NCBI GenBank assembly: GCA_020073585.1
Contig: JAIQEV010000006.1
Span: 46,171-110,170, forward strand
DNA from: Terriglobia bacterium
GTDB lineage: Bacteria; Acidobacteriota; Terriglobia; Acidiferrales; UBA7541
DNA length: 64,000 bases
Direction of reading: 5' to 3'
Shown: piece by piece, positions 10,619 through 19,298 of the stretch
How positions within the stretch are numbered: the stretch's first letter is position 1
Layout: each line of letters begins with the position of its first letter
Notes under the pieces: model-generated
Seen by the model: only the letters and a program-made list of their open reading frames with translations
Told to the model about the DNA's origin: nothing
Databases searched by the model: none
Made by a program: the position numbers and the translations under genes

Positions 10619-11890
10619 GTGTTCTCGGCCTTTCTCATTGCCCTCCGCGAGGGTGTTGAAGCCGCTCTCGTCGTGGGCATCGTTCTCGTCTACCTCTCGC
10701 GCACGGGACGCTCGCATCTCACCCGTTTCGTCTGGTCCGGCGTGGCCGCCGCGGCGGCCCTCAGCCTGGGCGTGGCCGCGGCCCTCGAGCGCTGGCAGGT
10801 CAGCCAGGACGGCTTCGAAGGCCTGCTGCTCCTGGTGGCCGCCTTCTTCGTGGTCACCATGATCGTCTGGATGAACCGCGTGGCCCGGCGCCTGAAAAAG
10901 CATATCGAAACGCGCGTCGAGTCCTATGCCGGGCGCGCGGGCCGCGCCGCCGGCTTGGGCCTGTTCCTCTTCGTATTTCTGATGGTGCTGCGCGAAGGCG
11001 CGGAGATGGCCCTGATCCTGCGCGCCGTCGAGCTCTCCACCGAGGGCCTGCAGATCTGGATCGGCACGCTCGCCGGAATCGCCGCCGCCGTGGCCGTGGG
11101 CCTGTTCTTCTTCCAGGGCACGCTGCGCGTGGCCTTGCCGCGTTTTTTTGCCGCCACCAGCCTGATCCTGATGCTGGTGGCCTTTCAACTCGGCCTGACC
11201 GGCCTGCACGAGCTGAGCGAGGCGCGCTGGCTGCCCTCCAGCAAGGGCGAGATGGCGCTGATCGGCCCGATCGTCCGCAACGACCTCTTCTTCTTCGTTT
11301 TCATTCTCGGCGCTGCGGCCCTGCTGGTTTTCCGCGAGTGGACCTCGCTGGCCCACGCCGCGGCCGCTGCGCAGCCCGCGCCCGCCGCCACTGAAGCCGA
11401 GCGCCGCCGCGGCGAATGGGAGCGCCGGCGCCAGCGCCGCTGGATGATGGCCGCGGCGTCCGCCTGCCTCGCGGTGATTCTGGCGCTGACCGCCGACTTC
11501 GTCTACGCCCGGGTGCATGCCGCGCCGCCGGCGGCGCGCGGCATCGAGGCGCGCGATGGGGAAGTGCGCGTCCCCATCGCCGAGGTCAATGACGGCAACC
11601 TGCATCTCTTCACCATCAAAATAGGCGGCAGCGCCCTGCGCTTTCTGGTGATCCGCAAGCCCAATGGCTGGGGCACGGCGCTGGACGCCTGCCGCATCTG
11701 CGGCGCCGCCGGCTACCGCCAGGACGGCCAGAACGTCATCTGCCGGCACTGCGCTTCGGCGATCTATATCCCGTCCATCGGCGACCAGGGCGGCTGCAAT
11801 CCCATCGGCGTGCCCGCGCGCCTGGACGGCGCGGAGCTGGTCCTGAACGTCTCGTCGCTGACGGAAGCATTTCGCGAGGTTCCGCAGTAA
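10619..11890 (+). CDS. FTR1-family iron permease fused to a DUF2318 domain
   Basis: A 423-residue membrane protein with a GTG start. The first part is an FTR1-type permease with about seven hydrophobic segments and both iron-binding REGxE motifs (R10-E14 REGVE; R125-E129 REGAE). After a charged loop and a further membrane segment comes a DUF2318 domain, with C358-x2-C361 and C375-x2-C378 pairs and a further Cys in GGCNPIG. In Campylobacter, FTR1 and DUF2318 are separate genes of the P19 iron-uptake system; here they are one polypeptide. It leads an operon with two permeases and an ATPase. Family assignment is strong; substrate (ferrous or ferric iron) is inferred. Confidence 0.9.
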   Translation: MFSAFLIALREGVEAALVVGIVLVYLSRTGRSHLTRFVWSGVAAAAALSLGVAAALERWQVSQDGFEGLLLLVAAFFVVTMIVWMNRVARRLKKHIETRVESYAGRAGRAAGLGLFLFVFLMVLREGAEMALILRAVELSTEGLQIWIGTLAGIAAAVAVGLFFFQGTLRVALPRFFAATSLILMLVAFQLGLTGLHELSEARWLPSSKGEMALIGPIVRNDLFFFVFILGAAALLVFREWTSLAHAAAAAQPAPAATEAERRRGEWERRRQRRWMMAAASACLAVILALTADFVYARVHAAPPAARGIEARDGEVRVPIAEVNDGNLHLFTIKIGGSALRFLVIRKPNGWGTALDACRICGAAGYRQDGQNVICRHCASAIYIPSIGDQGGCNPIGVPARLDGAELVLNVSSLTEAFREVPQ

Positions 11891-11918
11891 ACTTGAGGCC
11901 GACCGCCAACGCGCTCCT

Positions 11919-13220
11919 ATGTTCCTTCGACTCGTCGCCGACTCCTTCTCGCGCCGCTTGAGCCGCAAGCTCCTGACGGCGGGCGCCCTGGCTCTCGGCA
12001 TGGCCGTGGCCACCGCGGCGCTGAGCGTCTCGCTGGACGTGGGCGACCGCCTGGCCAGGGAGTTCCGCAGCCTGGGCGCCAACCTGCTCCTCACCCCGCA
12101 CGCCGATTCGCTGCCCCTGGAGATCGGCGGCGTGGACTACCGCCCCGCAAACGCCGGCGCGTATCTCCCCGCAGCCGACCTCCCCAAGCTCAAAACAGTT
12201 TTCTGGCGCCACAATATCGTGGGCTTCGCGCCCATCCTGGAAGTTCCGGTGGAGGCCTGGTCTGCCGCATCGCAAACGCCTCCCGCGCCGGGCGCCGCCG
12301 CCCGCGCGACGCTGATCGGCACCTGGTCGCAGCATGCCATTGCCGTTCCGGACGGCGGCACGTTTGTCACCGGGGTGGAAAAGACGAACCCCTGGTGGAA
12401 CGCGGAACCCCGCTGGTTCGCCGAGAATGAGAAAGAGTGCGTCGTGGGCCAAGCCTTCGCGCGGCGCGCCGGCGTGCGCCTCGGAGACACGCTGCAAATC
12501 CGCGCCGGCGGCGAGACTCTCGCGCTCACGGTCAGCGGCCTGCTCACCACGGGCGGACCCGAGGATGAGGCCATCGTCGCGCCCCTGGCCCTGGCGCAGC
12601 AGCTCGCCGGCCAGCCGGGGATGTACCGCCGCCTGTATGTCAGCGCGCTGACCAAGCCCGAAGACGCCTTCGGGCGCCGCGATCCGAAATCCATGACCCC
12701 GGCGGAGTTCGACCGCTGGTTCTGCACACCCTATGTTTCCGCCATCGCCCTGCAAGTCGAGCAGGCGCTCCCCGGCACGGACGCGCGGGTAATCCGCCGC
12801 GTGGCCGAGGGCGAAGGGCGCGTCCTGACGCGCGTGCGCAACCTGCTGTGGCTGGTGGCCGCGGCGGCCTTGCTGGCCGCGGCGCTGGCCGTGGGCGCCA
12901 CCTCCGCGGCGATGATCATCGAGCGGCGCACCGAGATCGCCCTGATGAAGGCCCTGGGCGCGGGCTCTGGCATGGTCAAGAGCCTCTTCGCGGCGGAGCA
13001 GATCCTCCTGGCGCTGGTGGGCGGCGCGGCGGGTTACGCGATCGGAATCGTTCTCGCGCGCCTGCTCGGCCAGATCGTCTTCGGCGCGGCGCCCGAGCCT
13101 TCGGGCCTGGTGTTTGCGGTGGTGCTGGCGCTGGCCGTGGGCGTGACCCTGCTCGGCAGCTTTTTCTCCATGCGCCGCGCCGCGGCCTTTGAACCCGCGC
13201 CGATTCTGCGAGGCGAATGA
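11919..13220 (+). CDS. FtsX/MacB-type ABC transporter permease (first)
   Basis: A 433-residue protein with an N-terminal membrane helix (about 18-40), a large extracytoplasmic MacB-like domain, and three C-terminal helices of FtsX type. The junction contains the typical RRTEIALMKALGAG motif, and the end has MRRAAAFEPAPILRGE. FtsX-type permeases usually move or power extracytoplasmic substrates rather than import across the membrane. The stop overlaps the start of the next permease (ATGA), indicating coupled translation. It sits 28 bp after the FTR1-DUF2318 gene, matching paired permeases of P19-type iron operons. Confidence 0.88.
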   Translation: MFLRLVADSFSRRLSRKLLTAGALALGMAVATAALSVSLDVGDRLAREFRSLGANLLLTPHADSLPLEIGGVDYRPANAGAYLPAADLPKLKTVFWRHNIVGFAPILEVPVEAWSAASQTPPAPGAAARATLIGTWSQHAIAVPDGGTFVTGVEKTNPWWNAEPRWFAENEKECVVGQAFARRAGVRLGDTLQIRAGGETLALTVSGLLTTGGPEDEAIVAPLALAQQLAGQPGMYRRLYVSALTKPEDAFGRRDPKSMTPAEFDRWFCTPYVSAIALQVEQALPGTDARVIRRVAEGEGRVLTRVRNLLWLVAAAALLAAALAVGATSAAMIIERRTEIALMKALGAGSGMVKSLFAAEQILLALVGGAAGYAIGIVLARLLGQIVFGAAPEPSGLVFAVVLALAVGVTLLGSFFSMRRAAAFEPAPILRGE

Positions 13221-14365
13221 TGTTCTGGCGGATTCTAAAACGGCTGTTGCAGGCCAATCGCGGGCGCCTGGTGACGGTATTGCTCGCTCTGGGTGCGGGC
13301 GCCGCGGTCACCGCCGCGCTGCTCAACCTCCAGGTGGACGCCGAAGAGCGTCTTACGCGCGAATTCCGGTCCTTCGGCGCCAACGTGGTGGTCGCGCCGC
13401 GCGCCGCCGAAGCGGGCGGCGGCGCGACGCTGGACGAGGCCGTGCTGCAGCGCGTGCCCCGGCAGTTCCAGAGCGCGCCGGTGGCCGCCGTGCCGTTTCT
13501 CTATCTGGTGGCCGACGTTTCCGATTCCGACGCCGCGCTGCGCAAGGTCGTGCCCGCGGTGATCGCCGGGACCCAGCTCGAGGGCCTGGCCCGCGTCGGC
13601 CCCGGTTGGCGGATCGCGCCGGCGTCCCCGCTGGCCCTGGCCGGAGCGCACTGCCTGGTCGGTGCGCGGGTGGCGGCGCAATTCGCCGCGCGCCCCGGCG
13701 AAAAGCTGCTGCTGCGCTTGGACGGCCGGGAAGAGACATGCGTGGTCAGCGGGATCGTCTCCGCGGGCGGCACGGAAGATAACCAGGTCTTTGTGGATTT
13801 GACGGCGGCGCAGCGCCTGGCGGCCCAGCCCGGCCGCGTCAGCCTGATCCAGGTCAGCGTGGCGGGCACCCCGCAGGGCATCGAGAGTTTTCTGGGGCAG
13901 TTGGCCGCCGCGCTGCCGGGGGCCAGCGTGCGCGGGGTGCGGCAGTTCAGCGACGCCGAAGCGCGCCTCTACGAGCGCATCCGCGGCCTGCTGGTGGCCA
14001 CCGTGGCGCTCATCCTGGTCCTCACCGGCCTGTGCGTGATGGCCGCCATGACCAACGCGGCCATGGAGCGCACCCACGACGTCGGTTTGATGAAGGCCCT
14101 GGGCGGCCCGGTGGACCGCGTGCTCCGCCTGTTCCTCGCCGAAGCGGCGATCCTCGGCGTGGCCGGAGGGATTCTCGGCGCGGCGGCGGGTATCGCCCTC
14201 TCCGTGTGGCTGGGCCAGGCGGTCTTCGGCGTGGCGGCGCGCCCGCGCCTGATTGTGTATCCTGTAAGCGTGGCTCTCACCATGCTGGTCGCCGTGGCCG
14301 GCGCGTTTCCGCTGCGCCGCCTGGCCAGCGTGAAGCCCGCCGACATTTTCCGGGGAGATTCATGA
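13217..14365 (+). CDS. FtsX/MacB-type ABC transporter permease (second)
   Basis: A 382-residue paralogue of the preceding gene with the same plan: N-terminal helix, extracytoplasmic domain (about 45-245), three C-terminal helices, the motif ERTHDVGLMKALGG and an end PADIFRGDS. The start overlaps the previous stop by 4 bp, and its own stop overlaps the ATG of the ATPase gene. The two permeases probably form a heterodimer with the ATPase dimer. Confidence 0.88.
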   Translation: MMFWRILKRLLQANRGRLVTVLLALGAGAAVTAALLNLQVDAEERLTREFRSFGANVVVAPRAAEAGGGATLDEAVLQRVPRQFQSAPVAAVPFLYLVADVSDSDAALRKVVPAVIAGTQLEGLARVGPGWRIAPASPLALAGAHCLVGARVAAQFAARPGEKLLLRLDGREETCVVSGIVSAGGTEDNQVFVDLTAAQRLAAQPGRVSLIQVSVAGTPQGIESFLGQLAAALPGASVRGVRQFSDAEARLYERIRGLLVATVALILVLTGLCVMAAMTNAAMERTHDVGLMKALGGPVDRVLRLFLAEAAILGVAGGILGAAAGIALSVWLGQAVFGVAARPRLIVYPVSVALTMLVAVAGAFPLRRLASVKPADIFRGDS

Positions 14366-15444
14366 GCGCGCAGGTGGTTGTCGAATCGCTGGTCAAACAA
14401 TATGGGGTGCTGCGCGCGCTCGACGGCCTCACTCTTTCCGTGGACCCCGGCGAGTGGATCGCCCTCATGGGCCCCTCCGGCTCCGGGAAGACCACGCTGA
14501 TCAACATTCTCGGCGGCCTGGATATCCCGACCTCCGGCCGCGTGGTGGTGGACGGCGTGGAAGTCTCGCGCCTCAGCGAATCGGAACTGGTGCGCTACCG
14601 CGCGGAGAAGGTCGGCTTCGTCTTCCAGCAATTCCATCTCGTGCCCTATCTGACCGCGGTCGAAAACGTGATGCTGGCCCAGTATTTTCATAGCGTCACC
14701 GACGAGCGGCAGGCCGCCGAGGCTCTGCGCCGCGTCGGCCTCGGCGAGCGCCTCACGCATCTCCCCTCGCAGCTTTCCGGCGGCGAGCAGCAGCGCGTGG
14801 CCATCGCCCGCGCGCTCATCAACCAGCCCAAGCTCATCCTCGCCGACGAGCCCACCGGCAATCTCGACGAGGCCAACGAAAAAATCGTTATGGAAATTTT
14901 CCGCGAGCTGCACAGCGCCGGCCACACCATCCTCATGGTCACCCACGACACGCTCATCGCCCGCGAAGCCGACCGCCGCATCGAGCTGGCGCACGGCCGC
15001 CTCGAGCAGATCTCCGCGCTCTCCGCCGAGGATCAGGACCGCTTCGATCATCTCCTCGAGCAGATCTGGGTTTGCGGCGAAGAGGGCACCGCCGCCAGCG
15101 TCGAGCGCATCCGCACTCCCGGCTCGGTGAACCCCGTCAAAACTCTGGGCCGCCTCGTGGACTTGCACCTCGCCGAGATCCGCGGCTCCGAAGTGCGCCT
15201 CACCGAGCGCGGTAGCCGCCGCGCCCGCGACGTCATCCGCCGCCACCGCCTGGCCGAGCGCCTCTTCAAGGACACTTTCGCCATCGCCGATTCCGAGGCC
15301 CACACCCAGGCCTGCAAATTCGAGCACATCATCAGCCCCGAACTCGACCAGCGCATCTGCGCCTTCCTGGGCCATCCCAAGACCTGCCCCCACGGCAATC
15401 CCATCCCCCCGGGCGATTGTTGCCCGGAGAAATCCGCCAAGTAG
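14362..15444 (+). CDS. ABC transporter ATPase fused to a DtxR-like metalloregulator domain
   Basis: A 360-residue protein. Residues 1-218 are a MacB/LolD-type ATPase: Walker A GPSGSGKTT, signature LSGGEQQR, Walker B LILADEPTGNLD and the H-loop MVTHD. Residues about 219-360 match DtxR: a winged-helix region ending VRLTERGSRRARDVI, then RRHRLAERL, EAHTQACKFEHIIS and CPHGNPIP. The DtxR metal ligands are conserved with exact spacing (H295, E299, H314; C318, E321, H322), and His230 occupies the place of Met10. The ATG at 14362 overlaps the previous stop. The fusion suggests metal-controlled transport or a membrane-tethered regulator; this is inference. Confidence 0.9.
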   Translation: MSAQVVVESLVKQYGVLRALDGLTLSVDPGEWIALMGPSGSGKTTLINILGGLDIPTSGRVVVDGVEVSRLSESELVRYRAEKVGFVFQQFHLVPYLTAVENVMLAQYFHSVTDERQAAEALRRVGLGERLTHLPSQLSGGEQQRVAIARALINQPKLILADEPTGNLDEANEKIVMEIFRELHSAGHTILMVTHDTLIAREADRRIELAHGRLEQISALSAEDQDRFDHLLEQIWVCGEEGTAASVERIRTPGSVNPVKTLGRLVDLHLAEIRGSEVRLTERGSRRARDVIRRHRLAERLFKDTFAIADSEAHTQACKFEHIISPELDQRICAFLGHPKTCPHGNPIPPGDCCPEKSAK

Positions 15445-15458
15445 GAGCCTGCGACCTC

Positions 15459-15845
15459 ATGCCCATCCCCCTCGACAGCCGCAAGAAGCCCGCCAGCGTG
15501 AAGATTCACGTCTCCACCGGCGCGGGCGTGGACATCGTCTGGGCCGACGGCCACCCCAGCCACTACGACTTCGCCTATCTCCGCGAGGAGTGCCCCTGCG
15601 CCTCCTGCAACGAGGAGCGCAACAAGAAAGCGGTCCTGGCGGGGTTCGCGGGCCCGTCGTCCTCGCCGCTGCTGCCCATGTACAAGCCCAAGCCCCGCGC
15701 GCAATCCGCGGTGCCCGTGGGCAACTACGCCATCCAGATCAGCTTCACCGACGGCCACGGCGCGGGCATCTTCAGCTACGACCACCTGCGCTCCATCTGC
15801 CCCTGCCCCGATTGCGCCCGCGAATTCCGCTCTCCCGGCGCCTAG
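15459..15845 (+). CDS. DUF971 (GBBH-like N-terminal) Cys-rich protein
   Basis: A 128-residue soluble protein with the DUF971 pattern: WADGHPSHYDFAYLREECPCASC in the first half and FSYDHLRSICPCPDC near the end. The paired CPCxxC motifs suggest a metal or Fe-S site. In other proteins this domain forms the N terminus of gamma-butyrobetaine hydroxylase or is attached to Mrp/ApbC Fe-S carriers. A good AGGAG lies upstream and the gene follows the ABC-DtxR gene by 14 bp, so it is likely the last gene of the iron operon. Function unknown. Confidence 0.8.
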   Translation: MPIPLDSRKKPASVKIHVSTGAGVDIVWADGHPSHYDFAYLREECPCASCNEERNKKAVLAGFAGPSSSPLLPMYKPKPRAQSAVPVGNYAIQISFTDGHGAGIFSYDHLRSICPCPDCAREFRSPGA

Positions 15846-15971
15846 AAGCTCTCCCACAAATAGCGCAATGCCTAACCAACTTTTCTGCTGGAAGCTTTCT
15901 CACAACTAGCGCAATGCTTAACCAACTTTCTGCTGGAAGCTGTCTCACAAATAGTGCAACGCCTAATCAAC
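15845..15971. repeat. Three tandem imperfect 45-46-bp repeats
   Basis: Units begin GAAGCT at 15845, 15891 and 15936 and share CACAA(A/C)TAG(C/T)GCAA(T/C)GC(C/T)TAA. The third is truncated. They lie between the DUF971 stop and the APC permease gene and do not encode a protein. Confidence 0.85.
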
Positions 15972-15973
15972 AC

Positions 15974-16007
15974 CGTCATTTCGAGCGCAGCGAGAAATCT
16001 CTCTTCG
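15974..16007 (+). repeat. Dispersed palindromic repeat, copy 1
   Basis: A 34-bp element of the GTCATT(T/C)CGAGCG type. An inverted copy at 34761-34794 matches 31 of 34 positions. The core CGAGCG(C)AGCG is partly palindromic. It resembles short intergenic repeats common in acidobacterial and other bacterial genomes. Confidence 0.7.
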
Positions 16008-16135
16008 ATTTCTTGTATTTGTGAGATCTGTTGCAGCCGTTCCTCTTGCGTCACTTGCCGCTCTTCCCCGGCGCTGGACAATCCCCGCGAAACATGGGAA
16101 CATTTTTCCCCGCAACCTAGTGAATACTTTCTTTC

Positions 16136-18397
16136 ATGCCATCTGAACCTATCTCTCCCGGAGCTGCCGCGCAGCCCAGCAGCAACATTCCCCGCGTGCT
16201 CGTGGCCACCACGGCCATGCTCACTTTCATCTCCTTCTGGCGTGCCGCGGCCATCGTCCTCAACGACCTCGCCTCCTCGGCCTACTACGCCGGCGGCGAA
16301 GCTGAAGGCTTCGTCGGCAAGTCCGCTCCGTGGTTCATTCTCGGCATCATGCTGTTTTCCTACGCCGTGCGCGCCATCTACGTCGAAAGCTCCAGCATGT
16401 TCGTGCGCGGCGGCGTCTACCGCGTGGTCAAGGAAGCCCTCGGCGGCACGCTCGCCAAGTTCTCAGTTTCCGCCCTGATGTTCGACTACATCCTCACCGG
16501 CCCGATCAGCGTCGTGGCCGCCGGGCAATACCTGGTGGGGCTCACCAATGAGGTGCTGCCCTACGCGAATAGCCATCACCAGCTTCCCGAAAACAGCACC
16601 GCCGCGATGTTCGCGGTTCTCGTCACCCTCTATTTCTGGTGGCAGAACATCAAGGGCATCCCGGAGTCCAGCGACAAAGCCCTGAAGATCATGAAGCTGA
16701 CGACCGTCATGGTCGTTCTGCTGATTGTCTGGTGCAGCTACACCGTCTGGTTGCGCCACCTGCACCTGCCGCCCTTCCCGAGCGTCCACAACATCCGTCT
16801 GGACAAGAATTCCATGGGCTGGCTCGACGGCGTCCATCTCGGCCGCCTGTTTACCCTGGTGGCCGTGTTTGTCGGCCTGGGTCACTCCGTGCTGGCCATG
16901 AGCGGCGAGGAGTCCCTCGCCCAGGTCTACCGCGAAATCGAGCACCCCAAGCTCCCCAACCTCAAGAAGACCGGCCTGATCATCTTCCTCTACAGCCTCC
17001 TCTTCACCGGCCTGGTCTCCATCTTCGCGGTCATGATCATCCCCGACGCGCCGCGGCAGAAGTTTCTCGAGAATCTGATCGGCGGCCTGTCCATGTACCT
17101 GGAAGGCCCGCTGCTCCTGCGCCTCTTCTTCCACGGCTTCGTGGTGCTGGTGGGCGTGCTGATTCTTTCCGGCGCGGAAAATACCTCCATCGTGGGCGCC
17201 AACGGCGTGCTCAACCGCCTCTCCGAAGATGGCGTGCTCCCGGACTGGTTCCGCCATCCCCACCGCCGCTTCGGCACCAGCCACCGCCTCATCAACATCA
17301 TCGCCATCCTGCAGTTGACCACCATCGTCATCAGCCGCGGCGACGTCACCTACCTGGCCAACCTCTATGCCTTCGGCGTCATCTGGAGCTTCGCCATGAA
17401 GGGCTTCGCGGTTCTGGTGCTGCGCTACACGCACCCCGGCGATCGCGAATACCGCGTGCCCGGCAACTGGAAGATCGGCACTCTCGAACTCCCCGTCGGT
17501 CTCGCCTTCATCACCCTCACCCTGCTGCTCATCGCCGTCGTGAACCTCTTCACCAAGCCCAGCGCCACCGTCGCGGGCCTCACCTTCTCCATCTTCCTCT
17601 TCACCGTCTTCACCGCTTCCGAGTACATGACCCGCCAGCGCGGCACCCACCAGGCGGAGATGGACCAGTTCCACGTCACCACCCAGGACGAGCTGACCCC
17701 CCAGAGCGTCGGCGCGCGCCCCGGCAACATCGTCGTGCCCGTCAGCAACTATCACTCCCTCTACCATCTCGGCAACGTTCTGGACCGCTTCAAGCCCGAG
17801 CGCCGCGACCTCGTCGTTCTCCACGTGCGCACCCTGACCCGCGCCGCCTCCGGCGAGCACGACCTCGAGCCTGGACAGCTCTTCGGCAGCATCGAGCAGC
17901 ATCTCTTTTCCCAGGCCCTCGCCATGGCCGAAAAGCGCGGCAAGACCATTCGCCTGGCCGTGGTCGGCGCCTCCGACCTCTGGGACGGTATCCTGCGCGG
18001 CGCGCAGAGCCTGCAGTCCGCGACCATCGTCCTCGGCCACTCCTCCAAATGGACCACCGAGGAGCAGGCTCGCCAGATCGGCGATGCCTGGGAAAAATTG
18101 AGCGACCCCAAGCCCCAGTTCAACCTCGAGATTCACACCCCCACGGGCGACAAGGTCTTCAAGGTCCTCGGCCCCCACGCCCCCAACCTCACCGTCAACG
18201 AGGTCAACGAGCTGCACCAGCTTTGGCTGCGCTTCAGCGAAGTCCTCGCCCCCGAGGAGCTGCACCACCACGACATCGTCCATTTCGCCCTCGACGAAGT
18301 GCAGATGGAGCTCGATGCCGGCATGGAAGACCAGCTCGTCGAGCGCCTCCGCAAGCACCTCGAAGAGAACAAGCTCAAGCGCCCCCCAACCGCCTAG
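16136..18397 (+). CDS. APC-superfamily permease with a long C-terminal cytosolic domain
   Basis: A 753-residue protein. Residues about 20-500 contain around 12 hydrophobic segments typical of amino acid/polyamine/cation permeases, starting RVLVATTAMLTFISFWRAAA and including the GAENTSIVGANGVLNRLSEDG region and RYTHPGDREYRVPGNW. The remaining 230 residues are soluble and resemble a stress-protein-like regulatory fold (NIVVPVSNYHSLYHLGNVLD, VVLHVRTLTR), as in other large APC transporters. Substrate cannot be told from sequence. It stands alone, with repeats on both sides. Confidence 0.8.
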   Translation: MPSEPISPGAAAQPSSNIPRVLVATTAMLTFISFWRAAAIVLNDLASSAYYAGGEAEGFVGKSAPWFILGIMLFSYAVRAIYVESSSMFVRGGVYRVVKEALGGTLAKFSVSALMFDYILTGPISVVAAGQYLVGLTNEVLPYANSHHQLPENSTAAMFAVLVTLYFWWQNIKGIPESSDKALKIMKLTTVMVVLLIVWCSYTVWLRHLHLPPFPSVHNIRLDKNSMGWLDGVHLGRLFTLVAVFVGLGHSVLAMSGEESLAQVYREIEHPKLPNLKKTGLIIFLYSLLFTGLVSIFAVMIIPDAPRQKFLENLIGGLSMYLEGPLLLRLFFHGFVVLVGVLILSGAENTSIVGANGVLNRLSEDGVLPDWFRHPHRRFGTSHRLINIIAILQLTTIVISRGDVTYLANLYAFGVIWSFAMKGFAVLVLRYTHPGDREYRVPGNWKIGTLELPVGLAFITLTLLLIAVVNLFTKPSATVAGLTFSIFLFTVFTASEYMTRQRGTHQAEMDQFHVTTQDELTPQSVGARPGNIVVPVSNYHSLYHLGNVLDRFKPERRDLVVLHVRTLTRAASGEHDLEPGQLFGSIEQHLFSQALAMAEKRGKTIRLAVVGASDLWDGILRGAQSLQSATIVLGHSSKWTTEEQARQIGDAWEKLSDPKPQFNLEIHTPTGDKVFKVLGPHAPNLTVNEVNELHQLWLRFSEVLAPEELHHHDIVHFALDEVQMELDAGMEDQLVERLRKHLEENKLKRPPTA

Positions 18398-18421
18398 CCC
18401 GCATTTCTCACCACAGCGCCA

Positions 18422-18543
18422 GGCTTGCTCCCCCGGCCGTCTAGCTTCTCCCGATCTTGTAGCGCCGGGCTTTAGCCCGGCATCTTTCTTTTCTCGCCAG
18501 AGTCACCCCGTCCGGGATGGGCTTGCGCCCCCGGCTGTCTAGC
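18422..18543. repeat. Direct repeat pair and REP-like hairpin
   Basis: Two 24-bp copies (18422-18445 and 18520-18543, two mismatches, GGCTTGC(T/G)CCCCCGGC) flank a perfect hairpin at 18464-18481, GCCGGGCT-TT-AGCCCGGC, followed by a T/C-rich run. The hairpin may terminate the permease transcript; the repeats look like a degraded intergenic element. Confidence 0.6.
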
Positions 18544-18690
18544 CGTATTTCTCGCCACGGTCAGGATCACGGCGCGTCGATCTCGCCCTTCTTCTCCGCG
18601 TACCCTCCGTGCCCTCTGCGTCTCCGCGTTATCTTTCTCTTCCCCGCCCGCCGCAGCACGAGCACGCTGGCCTGTTCCGGCACTCCCGCT

Positions 18691-19128
18691 TCAACCACCC
18701 AGCGTCGCCGAGCAATGCCCGCACCGCCGCGCTTTCACCGGAATGCTCATCAGACACTCGGGACATTCCCGCGTCGCAGGCTCGGCGGGCGCCGCGGGCT
18801 TGACCGTCCACCGGTTTACCTGGCGCACCAGCAAGAACACCGCAAAGGCCACGATCAGGAAGTTGATGATCGTGTTCAGAAACAAGCCATAGTTGAGCGT
18901 GGCCGCCCCGGCGGCCTTGGCCGCGGCCAGCGACTCGTAGGACTTCCCGGAAAGGCTCAGGAACAGATTGGAGAAATCCACATGCCCGAGCAGCCGCCCC
19001 AGCGGCGGCATCATCACGTCTTCCACAAACGAGGCCACGATCTTTCCGAACGCCGCGCCCAGAATCACCCCCACCGCCATGTCCAGCACATTCCCCCGCA
19101 TCGCAAAAGCCTTGAATTCTTTCAGCAC
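18691..19128 (-). CDS. mscL: Large-conductance mechanosensitive channel MscL with C-terminal zinc ribbon
   Basis: A 145-residue inner-membrane channel that opens under membrane tension to release solutes. The N terminus LKEFKAFAMRGNVLDMAVGV and TM1 (VILGAAFGKIVASFVEDVMMP) are typical, and TM2 is LNTIINFLIVAFAVFLLVRQ. The usual charged C-terminal helix is replaced by a CPECLMSIPVKARRCGHC zinc-ribbon-like motif. The GTG start has a perfect AGGAGGTG upstream. The zinc ribbon suggests an added regulatory or assembly role; this is inference. Confidence 0.93.
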   Translation of the reverse strand: MLKEFKAFAMRGNVLDMAVGVILGAAFGKIVASFVEDVMMPPLGRLLGHVDFSNLFLSLSGKSYESLAAAKAAGAATLNYGLFLNTIINFLIVAFAVFLLVRQVNRWTVKPAAPAEPATRECPECLMSIPVKARRCGHCSATLGG

Positions 19129-19298
19129 AGCGCACCTCCTCCTGTTGCAGCCGTCAATTGTTCGCGAGGCCCGGCACAGGCTCCTGCCTGGGCGGAAGCC
19201 TGTGAACCGAAAGTATAATTAAACGATTGGAAAAATACAGCGCGGGAATATCTGCGGCCGCAAGGCCGTATCTGCGGTCTCTCTCCTGCCGGAAGGCG

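Noticed and set aside
10508..12094. N-terminal extension of the secretin frame
   Set aside because: It is antisense to the FTR1 gene, and the lipoprotein signal at 10507 fixes the start.
15845..15971. Possible CRISPR array
   Set aside because: The units are directly adjacent without unique spacers and diverge steadily.
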